Origin: Limnomonas spitsbergensis
Lineage: Eukaryota; Chlorophyta; Chlorophyceae; Chlamydomonadales
DNA length: 64,000 nt
Direction of reading: 5' to 3'
Assembly: GCA_037349105.1 (NCBI GenBank)
Contig: JAYJMM010000119.1
Coordinates: 7,017,001-7,081,000, forward strand
The position numbers and the translations under genes are program-made. The notes below the pieces were generated by a model that saw only the letters and a list, made by a program, of their open reading frames with translations, ran no database searches and had not been told where the DNA came from. Positions 41,290 to 51,155 of the stretch are shown piece after piece. Position 1 is the stretch's first letter; each line of letters begins with the position of its first letter.

Positions 41290-42440
41290 CTTAGAAAGTG
41301 CTGCTAGATAGTCGACCGTACCGTTATGCCGACTATTGAACGGAATCTTGATATTTGGTACTGATAATTACTTAGTCTGCGCCACCCCCCAAATAAAATT
41401 TTGGCCTTTGAATACTGGTACTAAGTTGTCGCGACAGGATTTTGTGAATTATTTTTACTGCACATGCTGTTCGCGATCCCCCCAAAAGAATTAATTGAAC
41501 GTGAAGTGAAACCGGTTCCACGGTGGTTTGGTGTTGAAAACATCCCGAAATCAAGCGGGAAATGACGAGAAAAATGGATTTTAACGTGTGTGTTGGGCAC
41601 TCTTCAGGAATTTTCGTACTGGAGAGTTCATGGCCTAGATCAATGGAATAATCACTGTACACCACATAAGGTACACCACTTGACCACACACCCCCCCCGC
41701 AACAATGGCATGCTCTTTATTTTAGGGTGCCTCAGCTACAATAAGGCTACATGTATGCCTACGGCCATGGCCTACATAAAACATCTCGGGTGCGCTCGTC
41801 GACATTAGCAAAGAGGCGAGCAGAAACAGGAAAGGCACACAGTTACTCATATGGCCCCGATAACTCATGTAAAATGTAGATTTAGGTCTGGAAACAGAAC
41901 ATTCATAGTATTTCAAAATGTCGGCAGGATTCTACACATCGGGCTGCGTCTATCTGGTACTCTGGTGACCTACCCATGCATCCGCGTTTGAAGAAGCCAC
42001 CGCTCGCACGCCGGGAGGATAATGTAAACGCGGTCATTTCTATGCCAAATTCAATGCTGATTTTTGCCCCCTACGATGCCATCCAGCAATTCTCACTTGC
42101 TGTTGAGCTCGCTTTCAGGAGGCGGGTAAGCGCGAGGGCAAGGCCGGCGTGAGGGACGACGGCCTTCCTCACGGGCCATCCTTGGTTTCGGCGCAACTTA
42201 CGTTTACGTTCTCTGGTTTACGACGGCAAGAATACGCCGGGTCTGGTCTCGAGTGGGCTGCCATATTCTGGTCATCATGACCGAGTTTTTTACGAAATAC
42301 ACAGTCACAGACCGATGGCGGCGATGATCTCAGACTTTCTGGTGACAGCGGTGGCTAAAAGTACGAACCCCGATGCGAGTTCGTGGGACTTGTTCCACGA
42401 ACTCCTGATCGGGTGTCGTATCCTCCACCGAGCAATGCAC
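41290..42440. other. spacer, no gene recognised
   Basis: No exon with convincing splice sites on either strand. A short inverted pair (tagtcgaccgtacc / gccgactattgaacgg) occurs near 41310. Confidence 0.4.
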
Positions 42441-43129
42441 CACGGGCCCAATTCCACTTGTCACCGTAACGCGGAAATGGCATGCCAGCTCCGTCACGTC
42501 AACTCACCCTCCCCAATTCCACTTGTCACGGGAATTGCACCGGAACGCCAGCGTGGCGCTGCCGTGCCCGTTAACGTGTCATATTGGGCCTAATTCCACG
42601 AGGGCGCTCGACGGGGAACACGTTCCGGTGGCGGTTTATCTAATTATCTGGTTGGGCGAGGCTTCAGCCACGCTGGCTGAAAACACTTGAAACGCAATTC
42701 CACTTGTATCCGGATTCCGGAGTGTGTTCGGGTACGGCTGAGACAAAATCTTTCTAGTGAACAGCCTGTCAAGCACTTGCCTTATCGCTTCGTGTATGTA
42801 GAGTGTTCTGTCTAATTGCCTCTCTAAGTATGATAGTCCCGCTTGACAAAATGTCGAGTTGCAAGGTACGTGCAGCCAGGGGTGCCCTGGCACTGTCGAA
42901 GTTGGGTGTAGCAAATTCAGGCCGCTGCTAAACGATAGCCCAGGCGATCGGAGGGACCACTAGGGGGCACACGTCGACATTCGCCAATGGGTTGGCCAGA
43001 TCGGTGCCAACTTCTACGCGGGAAAGGTTCACATGAGGCTCATGTAAAGGATATGCGTCGGCCACATGACGCCATGAGGCAGCAGGAATGGGCGAAAAGG
43101 AGTATTCAGAGCGAAAGACAGATGACGGT

Positions 43130-43445
43130 GATGGAAATTTGAAGATGATGGCGAAGTTGTCCACGCTGTCGGAGCGTTGATGCGAAGTATTTTTGGATTG
43201 CCCAAAATAGGAGCGATGCAAAATATGGCACTTTACGGGTACGGCAGAGCCACGCTGGCGTTCGTTCCGGTGCCATTCCGGTGACAAGTGGAATTGGGGA
43301 GGGTGAGCTGGCATGCCATTTTCGCGTTCCGGTGACAAGTGGAATTGGGCCCATTTTGCATCGCTCCTATTTTGGGTAATGCAAAAATATTTCGCATCAA
43401 CGCTCCGACAGCGTGGACAACTTCGTCCTCCCTGTCATATTTCCA
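43130..43445. repeat. long palindrome inside the foldback element
   Basis: gttgtccacgctgtcggagcg ... cccaaaataggagcgatgca (about 43157-43220) is the inverted complement of tgcatcgctcctattttggg ... cgctccgacagcgtggacaac (about 43359-43425). Between the arms are two direct copies of ttccggtgacaagtggaatt. Confidence 0.85.
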
Positions 43446-43495
43446 TCGCCGTCATCTTTCTTTCTTTACTTTACTCCCTTTCTGTCGCTGTTGCC

Positions 43496-43715
43496 ATGGC
43501 TGACGAGCGGCCTTCCCAGCCTCCTTTAAATTGTGCTCGCATAGAAGTCGGCGAAGGTGTGGAGAATGTCCACGCAAGTCCCCGGGCTGTCTTTCCATTT
43601 TTGGATGTAGCGCAGACACTGTCGCAGCCTGGTCGGCTACAACAGCTTCAACATTACGTGCAGCAATTGCAGCAACAGCAACAGCAGAAGCAGCATGGGC
43701 AATTTCAGGGACAGG

Positions 43716-43746
<31 letters not shown>

Positions 43747-43768
43747 ACAGAGGCTCTTTCAGGGATAG
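43496..43768 (+). CDS. polyQ open frame inside foldback element, function unknown
   Basis: Starts ttgccATGGCTGACGAG in a good translation-start context: MADERPSQPPLNCARIEVG, then VFPFLDVAQTLSQPGRL, and a Gln-rich tail to a TAG at 43766-43768. CAG/CAA repeats continue past the stop and were split by the SINE-like insertion. It may be a captured host gene start or a chance frame. No domain is recognised. Confidence 0.35.
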
Positions 43769-43806
43769 GAGCAGCAGCAACAGCAGCAACAGAGGCACTT
43801 CTAGGG

Positions 43807-44108
43807 GGTTCCGTAGCTCAATTGGTAGAGCATCATTCTGCGAAGAATGGGGATGTGGGTTCGGAACTTCGGATCCCATTGGAGTCGCCTGGGGAAAATC
43901 TCTCGGTGTGAAATGCCGTAGCTGGTCGTGAGGGAAATCGCAAAAGATTACTGAGGTACCGTCGAGTGATTGATCCACAATCGCAATGCCACGGGGAAGG
44001 ATGCGCGTATCCTGTACGGGAAGGCCTGTCCCTCGGGATCGCATACACCTATGGATTCGTTAACACGCACGAAGGATTGGAAACCATACGTAGTTCTTAC
44101 TTCTTACT
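43807..44108 (+). mobile_element. tRNA-headed SINE-like insertion with perfect 11-bp target duplication
   Basis: Flanked by identical CACTTCTAGGG at 43796-43806 and 44109-44119. The insert begins with a tRNA-like 5' part, ggttccgtagctcaattgg then tagagc (D-arm / A box), an arm cattc-tgcgaa-gaatg, and ggatgtgggttcgg (T-arm / B box-like). About 230 bp of unrelated body follow. The anticodon loop is one base short and the T-arm is imperfect, so this is not a working tRNA gene. Confidence 0.75.
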
Positions 44109-44138
44109 CACTTCTAGGGACATCAGCAGCAGCAACAA

Positions 44139-44172
<34 letters not shown>

Positions 44173-44283
44173 GGCACTTATTAGTTTCAGAGTCAGGAAC
44201 AACAATGCAGCAGCAGCAGCAGCGGCGCTTTCTGGGACAAGAGCAGCAGCAGCAGCAGCAGGAGCAGCAACAGAGGGGCTTTC

Positions 44284-44861
44284 ACAGCCCGTTTCCTATT
44301 GACCCCGGAAAAGTTCTGGGGTCTTTCCGGGGTGAAACGGGCACCCCGGAACTTTCCCCCGGAACTTCGATGCCGTACATTTACCCTGAAAATCAGCTTT
44401 TCTCCGGGGACCTCCCCCCCTCCCCGGAAAAATTCCGGGGTCTTTGCATTGTCCAGCTGGCATGATCTTTCGACAGTTCGAATCGGCACGTTGATATAGC
44501 GCGCGCATTGCTGTAGTTTCTTTACATGGTTCATCTGGGCGACGTTGTGTGGACAGGGTGTAGGGGAGGTGATCGTTGCGACGATCTTGTGGCCGATCGT
44601 GGGCAAAGGACGCATCAGAGAGGCTCAAGATGCGCAATTTGTAACGAATGGTTTGAAGAGCAGATTCGCAAATCATGCCTATCCTCTTGCTCGGCAGTGG
44701 AGCTCGGGAAGTTCAAATGTGCGCGCCTTAAGCCGTACAGAAAAGGGAGTTGCTAGATTCTGTCTCATGAGGTCAGTCAGAAACGACCACCCTGGAATTT
44801 TTCGGAGGTCCATTGATCGACTTGCCTTGTTTTTTCCCGGGGTCTGTCGGAAACGGGCTGT
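44284..44861 (+). mobile_element. TIR element family F, copy 3
   Basis: Begins acagcccgtttcctattgac and ends with the inverted form gtctgtcggaaacgggctgt. The ends match the ACAGCACGTTTCTGATTGGG ends of the pair at 8921-10495 in layout and most bases, and both families carry ccccggaaaa motifs just inside. Nested in the foldback element. No transposase. Confidence 0.75.
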
Positions 44862-45356
44862 CAGAGACAGGAGCAGCTGGAGCAATCATCACGCTTACGT
44901 TGTCCCTCGACATTTTGTGAAGCGGGGTGAATGGAAATAGCGAAACGAGTAAACAGAAGACCCAGAAGACAAGAAACAATAAGGCAAATGATTGACGGGC
45001 TGTTCAAACGAAATATGTGCTGTCCGCCGTACCCGAACACGTTCCGGATACAAGTGGAATTGCGTTTCAAGTATTTTCATCCAGCGTGGCAGAAGCCTCG
45101 CCCAACCAGTTAAACCGCCACCGGAACGCGTTCCGGTGAGCGCCCAAGTGGAATTGGGCCCCACATGGCGCACTTGGCATGCATTTCTTGGATAGACACC
45201 TTCATCTTGCTTGGGACGGTGCATTCACAGCTTAAGGACGCTTCTACCCTGAGAATCACAGAGGACGGATAGTGGATCCGATCGATGACAGCACAGCAGT
45301 TCAAATGTGCCTAGCTAGTCGGACCAGCCCTTCAAGACTGAAGCCCGGCGGCAGCC

Positions 45357-48300
45357 ATGGCAGATGTGCCAGGAGGAGCAGGAACTTCATCAGCAATTGT
45401 GGACCCGCGTCCATGCGCGACCACGCTGCGCAAAGCGCAGAAAGTGCTGCGTGAATTCGAAAGGAACCGCCCTTCCTTCTACCATGCCGGCTTTGAGCAC
45501 GCACTGACCAAGCTTCGTTCCAAGGTTAGCCGTAGCCGCATTTTTTTTACTTCAGATAACGCAGCCTGCATTCGTGCATCAACAATTTATTGGCCCACCC
45601 TCCGCAGTGGTCCCTGCCCACCGCACCACCCATGTGACCCGCCTTGTTACCAGTATTCGTATCATATTTTATTAGTCAACAACTAGGTCACGAATTTGCC
45701 CGACCGAAGTAAGCGCGATGCAGATGACGTTCGCAGCTCGATCATGCGAACTCCTTTGGCGCGGGGGATGCGGACGAATTCCTTCGGCCCAGGGGGCATC
45801 CTGTTGAAAAGGGTGCGACGAAAGTGCAGATCCCCTGGTGCAGATCACGCAAATCGTCTTATCCAGATGTCTCTCTGATATGTGATTCAAATTTGCCCGT
45901 TTACATTCATGCCGACAACTCTGCAGATCGGTTGCCCGTGTCGCCCGTTTTGCATAACCCTGCCAACTTTATTTCTTTTCATAAAGTCTTCGCAGTGTCC
46001 AACATGCTTCTTGCTGTGCAGCAGCCTTGCTTTCTCACCTTTCGCATGGAGGCTTCCCCACCTGCATGCCTTGAACGAAGTCCGGGCATGAGATAGCTCT
46101 GCAAAAGCCTTGCCATAAGGCTTGCCATCTATATGACCCTAGGCGTAACCAAAGTCCCTGAAGGGACAGGTGGCAAGCTTGCATGCTCCTTGCCATGCGG
46201 AACAGGACTAGGGTGGGATGATGCATGGCCTGGTGAAAAGAGGGACAATCTCATAGCCACTCGCATGACCCCCTTCATTTCTCACCGGTGCATGCACTGT
46301 CTAATGTTGAGATTTCTAGGGTTTCGCAATGCCACGCGGGACATATGGCGCCAGATGCCGCCTGAGTGGCACTGCAAAACCCTATAAAACTTCATCCAAG
46401 TCCTGCATGACCCCTCTTCCGTGCACCCAGAAGCCTGGATGGCAGTCAGATTTTAGATCTCTGCCAAAACAATAATATAATAAGGGCGCCATACACTCCA
46501 GCTCGTCCCACATGAGATGGATTTCCTCTTCACTTCCATGCAAAATTGTGGTCTTACATGCTCCGACACTGATTGGCATGTCGGCACAGGATGATGCAGA
46601 CTCGTGAGATCCTCTCATGTGTGAAGCTGCTGGCGTGATGGTCACCCCTGACCTGTTTGAATGTGTTTACATGTCCAGCGTTTCGTTTTTCGTGACTCCA
46701 GCCTCTGGCCGGTGGCCCCTTTTGTGGCCAGCTATGCTGCTTTGGCCACAAGTCGTGGGACGGTCCAGGTTTGGTCCCAATCGGGCCTTTAATGGCTGCA
46801 AGGCGGCCTGCCAAAAGTTGACTCGTAGCTGGAAAAAGAAACACACTAGATATGACCGTCACCTCTCACCTGCCAGTACCTGTGCGACGCAGTTGGCATG
46901 ATTATCACGTATGTGAATGTGCTGATGCCAGCCAAGTGAGCCTTTTGTTCCTTCACGCCCCTGAGCCCCACGCAGATCGAGCACTACCAATCCCTCATGG
47001 CAGAGAACGCCAGGCTCCTCATGCGCACCCGGGGCGTTGAGACCTGCATGCTTCTGCTGGACCGCGAGCAGACATGGATGCTCCGGAACCACCCCCTGAG
47101 GCGCAGCCTGCCCGGCACCTCCCAAGCGCCCCTGCCGTCCGCGAACGACGTCTCGATCGACGCGCTCCCTCACCCAAACGACTGGGGACCCACCTGGACC
47201 GACCGGGTCAACACTTTGAAGGCTGTGGACCTAGCTGTCCTGCGGCGGCAGTACCTGCAGAGGGCCGCGATGCTGCTGCCCTTGGCGGAGATGGCTGGAG
47301 AGGCAAGCCCAGCACACCAGCAGATTGCCGAATTACTGGTACGTTTTGTTCTATGCCATTACCAGGGGGCCCATTACATTACATACTACCAGGGGATATT
47401 GCATGCCAGGGTGCCAGAGCACGTGGGCAGAGGGGTGTCAGTAGATCAGATAGAAAGACCACGCGCTCCGCCGAAGCAGGAGGCATGAGGTACCGCTCCG
47501 CACATAGCAGTTATATCCCGAAGAAGGATAGCCTGCTCACGACATTATACTGATCAGCAGATCATCCAGTGGCAGGAATCTAGATGCAGGGATCTAGGTG
47601 CAGAGATCCAAGTGCAGGGATCTAGGTGCAGGGATCCAAGTGCAGAGATCTAGGGGCAGGGATCCAAGTGCAGGGATCTTGGGGCAGGGATCTAGGGGCA
47701 GGGATCTAGGCGCAGAGATCCAAGTGCAGGGATCTAGGTGCAGGGATCCAAGTGCAGGGATCTAGGGGCAGGGATCCAGGGGCAGGGATCTAGAGGGGAC
47801 AGGGATCTAGGGGCAGGAATCTAGAGGGGGCAGGGTTCTAGGGGCAGGGATCTGGGGGAGGGATCTAGGGGCAGGGATCTAGGTGCAGGGATCCAAGTGC
47901 AGGGATCTAGGGGCAGGTATCTAGGGACAGGGATCTAGGTGCAGAGATCCAAGTGCAGGGATCTAGGGGCAGGGATCCAAGTGCAGGGATCTAGGGGCAG
48001 GGATCCAGGGGCAGGGATCTAGAGGGGACAGGGATCTAGGGGCATGGATCTAGAGGGGGCAGGGATCTAGGGGCATGGATCTAGAGGGGGCAGGGATCTA
48101 GGGGCAGGGATCTGGGGGAGGGATCTAGGGGCAGGGATCTAGGGACAGGGATCAAGGGGCGGGGATCTAGAGGGGGCAGGGATCTAGGGGCAGGGATCCA
48201 GGTGCAGGGATCTAGGGGCAGGGATCTAGAGAGGGAAGGGATCTAGGGGCAGGGATCTAGGGGCTAGGTGTTGAGGGAGGGTTTCTTTTAGCCCTGTCTG

Positions 48301-51155
48301 GGCCCAGGTGCCGTCTTATCACGCCGTGTCCGGTCCGAGCCATGACGAGCCTGCACCCTGCCCTGCTTTCCGTGCAAAGTCGAACAAGGGCTCTTCTGCT
48401 GTGCCCACGTCGTTGTGCCTCCTCACCGCCCCCTCTGCTTTCCTTCCCGTGCAGAGTCAAATGCAAGGGCTCTGGCAGCAGGTGGTGACGCAGGTTCCCC
48501 AAGAAAGGGTTTGCCTTAGCCTAATAGACATGGACACCATGACTGAGGTGTGTGTGTGCATCAGTGCTGTGCAATCGCGTTGTAATTCTGAAATAATGGG
48601 AGTTGTCACTGTCTCTTGCGTGTAAAGTAGCTGAATTAGCCTTGAAATTACAGTGGCTGAAACTCAGCTACGTAGTTCAGCTACAGTATGGACTGTCATC
48701 AGCGCATCACTGGTGCGCATGCTCGTCTGCTGCCGTGACAGCGTCTAACATCCTTCAATTAGCATGGTTTGAAAGGGCCACAGTCAGTCGGATAATGCTA
48801 TGAATGAGCCTCTCCATTGAGCTCCACACCTGGCTCTACATGAACGTAACACCCTACGCTGCCTGCTGATGAAGTGGTAAGTAATCGAGTAAAAATAACA
48901 GTACATAACTGATTAAAGCCCCCCACTACCACCACCACCCTGTTACTTTTTACGAAATCTCTCTTTTTCCCTCCTGCTCTGCCTCGTCATGCTTAGCAGG
49001 TGGATTCAGAACCGCCTGCTGAGCACGTCGCCTCAGTCATGCGCCGCATCATCCCTGCTGCCTGCCTGCCCGCGTGCAGGGATGCAAGCATGCGCTTTAA
49101 GGTGAACACCTGCCCGCCTGCCCGCCTGCCTGCCTGCCTGCCTGCCCGCGTGCAGGGATGCAAGCATACGCTACAAGGTGACAGACCGCCCGCCCGCCTG
49201 CCTGCCCGCCTGCCTGCCTGCCTGTCTGCCTGCCTGCCGGCGTGCAGGGATGCAAGCATACGCTGTAAGGTGACAGACCGCCCGCCCGCCTGCCTGCCTG
49301 CCTGCCTGCCCACCTGCCTGCCTGCCTGCCTGTCTGCCTGCCCGCCTGCCTGCCCGCCTGCCTGCCTGTCTGCCTGCCTGCCCGCATGCAGGGATGCAAG
49401 CATACGCTGCAAGGTGATAGACCGCCCGCCAGCCTGCCTGCCTGTCTGCCTGCCTGCCCGCATGCAGGGATGCAAGCATACGCTGCAAGGTGATAGACCG
49501 CCCGCCCGCCTGCCTGTCTGCCTGCCTGCCCGCGTGCAGTGATGCAAGATACGCTGTAAGGTGACAGACCGCCCGCCCGCCTGCCTGCCTGCCTGTCTGC
49601 CTGCCCGCCTGCCTGCCTGCCTGCCTGCCTGTCTGCCTGCCTGCCCGCGTGCAGGGATGCAAGCATACGCTGTAAGGTGACAGACCGCCCGCCAGCCTGC
49701 CTGCCTGCCTGTCTGCCTGCCCGCCTGCCTGCTTGCCTGTCTGCCTGCCTGCCTGCCCGCATGCAGGGATGCAAGCATACGCTGCAAGGTGATAGACTGC
49801 CCGCCCGCCTGCCTGCCTGTCTGCCTGCCTGCCCGCGTGCAGGGATGCAAGCATACGCTGTAAGGCGACAGACCGCCCGCCCGCCCGCCCGCCTGCCTGC
49901 CTGTTTGCCTGCCCGCCTGCCCGCCTGCCTGCCTGCCTGTCTGCCTGCCTGCCCGCATACAGGGATGCAAGCATACGCTGCAAGGTGACAGACCGCCCGC
50001 CCGCCTGCCTGCCTGCCTGTCTGCCTGCCTGCCTGCCTGCCCGCCTGCCTGTCTGCCTGCCCGCATGCATGCACGTCTGCCTGCCCGCCTGCCTGCCTGC
50101 CTGTCTTCCTGCCCGCGTGCAGGGATGCAAGCATGCGGTTTAAGGTGACAGAACGCCCGCCCGCCTGCCTGTCTGCCTGCCTGCATGCCCATATGCCCGC
50201 ATGAACAGATTATGCACGCAGCCTCGAAATGAGGAGGAGGGGGCGGGGGAGTAGAATAGGTCGTTAGGCGATGCTAGCACAAAAACATTTTGAAACGTTT
50301 GTACCTTAAAACCTTCAGCCTAAGCACATCTTCAAGATGAGACTATGCAAATTTGCTGTTGCACCCCTCCTAGCTGCTATAGGGAGGTTGCAACAACAAG
50401 CACCATGTCAGCAGACTGTTAAGTTTTAACACCACACCAAATAATGAAGGCCTCAAATCCCTTGCTCAGACTGCAGTACAGTGCTGCCCCCAGTGAGTGT
50501 ACCATTGTCCCCAGAGTCTGTACTGCTGCCCTGTGACTCTTGGGGTTATTTCAGCCCTCCGCAGACAAAGACTGAGCGCCTCCAAGCCGAGTATGGCAAG
50601 CTCCTCGAGGTCCACCGTGAAATGGTGTTGCGGCCTTACACTGCGGCCAACCAGCCGACCGTCTCGCGCCACAGCCGTGACGTCGTCACGCACGCGGTTT
50701 CGGTTCGTCTGCCGCAGCTGTCGCCGCAGAGGCCGCAGCAGCAGCAGCAGCAGCAGCCGACTCCGGAACAGCAGCAGCAGCAGGGCAGCAGCTCGGTGCC
50801 AGAACAGCTGCCGCCGCCGCCGCCGGCAAGTGGCGGCGGCGGCAGCAGCGGCTGTTGCACGCTGGCGGATATCGCTCAGCGGATGGATTGCAACCTCCAG
50901 AGCCAGAAGATGGCAGTGAAGCTCTGCCTGGTTGAGAGGTACTCCGTCATCCCCCCGACCGTGCTGCTGCGCTGGCAGCTGCTCATCTACCCGCACACTG
51001 CGGCGGACCACGACAGCTTTCAAGCATTTCTAAGGGAGGCGGCCCCGGGGGAGGAGGAGGCGCCATCTGCCTCCGGGCGGGGGGGGGGGCAGCATGACGA
51101 AATAAAACTGAGTCCTGGAGGCTGGTCGTGTCAGGTATCACGGAACTGCCGGTGA
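45357..51155 (+). CDS. coiled-coil, polyQ protein of unknown function
   Basis: join(45357..45524, 46976..47338, 48455..48547, 50565..51155): 1215 bp, 404 residues, all phase-0 GT-AG junctions. The start is gcagccATGGCA, a strong context. Exon 1 encodes TLRKAQKVLREFERNRPSF and ALTKLRSK, which joins exon 2 IEHYQSLMAENARLLMRTRG as a likely helix/coiled coil. Exon 2 continues with DREQTWMLRNHPLRRSLPG. Exon 3 is SQMQGLWQQVVTQVPQERV. Exon 4 starts TKTERLQAEYGKLLEVHREM, has polyQ, polyP and polyG runs, then ADIAQRMDCNLQSQKMAVKL and LLRWQLLIYPH. No enzyme motif is visible; a regulatory or scaffold role is a guess. The exact 3' end is uncertain because gtgtcag / gtatca near 51136 could be a further donor. 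Confidence 0.55.
46317..46386. mobile_element. foldback MITE family E, second copy
   Basis: ctagggtttcgcaatgccac at 46317 and its near-complement gagtggcactgcaaaaccctata at about 46362-46384 form the two arms. Intronic in the coiled-coil gene. Confidence 0.75.
46676..46848 (+). mobile_element. hAT-like MITE copy 10
   Basis: Family copy from cagcgtttcgtttttcgtgac to ctggaaaaagaaacacacta. Flanks tacatgtc / gatatgac match at 5 of 8. Intronic in the coiled-coil gene. Confidence 0.75.
47575..48270 (+). repeat. 15-16-bp minisatellite (gggatctagg(t/g)gca)n
   Basis: About 45 irregular units such as gcagggatctaggtgca, ggatccaagt and gatctagagggg. Intronic in the coiled-coil gene between 47338 and 48455. 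Confidence 0.95.
48362..48400 (+). repeat. copy of the exon 3 acceptor region of the coiled-coil gene
   Basis: ctgctttccgtgcaaagtcgaacaagggctct at about 48362 parallels ctttccttcccgtgcag / agtcaaatgcaagggctct at 48438-48473. The cag has become caa, so this copy has lost its acceptor. Confidence 0.75.
49060..50185 (+). repeat. (CCTG)n / 37-bp composite minisatellite with exon-like units
   Basis: About 12 units, each a cctgcctg-type tract of 20-100 bp followed by cgtgcagggatgcaagcata and cgctgcaaggtgacagaccg. Every unit thus has a pyrimidine-containing tract, an AG, 22 bases (ggatgcaagcatacgctgyaag) and a GTGA. The long Ala/Gly/Gln/Arg frames on the minus strand are artefacts. Confidence 0.95.

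Larger units (their letters stand above)
42586..45160. mobile_element. 2.6-kb foldback/TIR element carrying nested insertions
   Basis: The left end (gggcctaattccacgagggcgctc ... gttccggtggcggttta ... gggcgaggcttc ... ccacgctgg) is the inverted counterpart of the right end (gaagcctcgcccaacc ... taaaccgccaccggaac ... caagtggaattgggcc). The diverged terminal repeats are about 220 bp (42586-42810 and 44940-45160). Inside are a second palindrome (about 43130-43445), a polyQ open frame, a SINE-like insertion and a family F element. A partial extra end lies outside at 42444-42585. No transposase is recognised. Confidence 0.7.

Noticed and set aside
43807..43880. A functional tRNA gene with a GCG-like anticodon
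   Set aside because: The anticodon loop is one base short for a canonical cloverleaf and the T-arm is imperfect. The sequence is the head of a larger insertion with target duplications.
48993..50192. Minus-strand 399-residue Arg/Gln/Ala-rich frame
   Set aside because: Translation of CCTG repeats; all frames look alike and the locus is an intron of a + strand gene.
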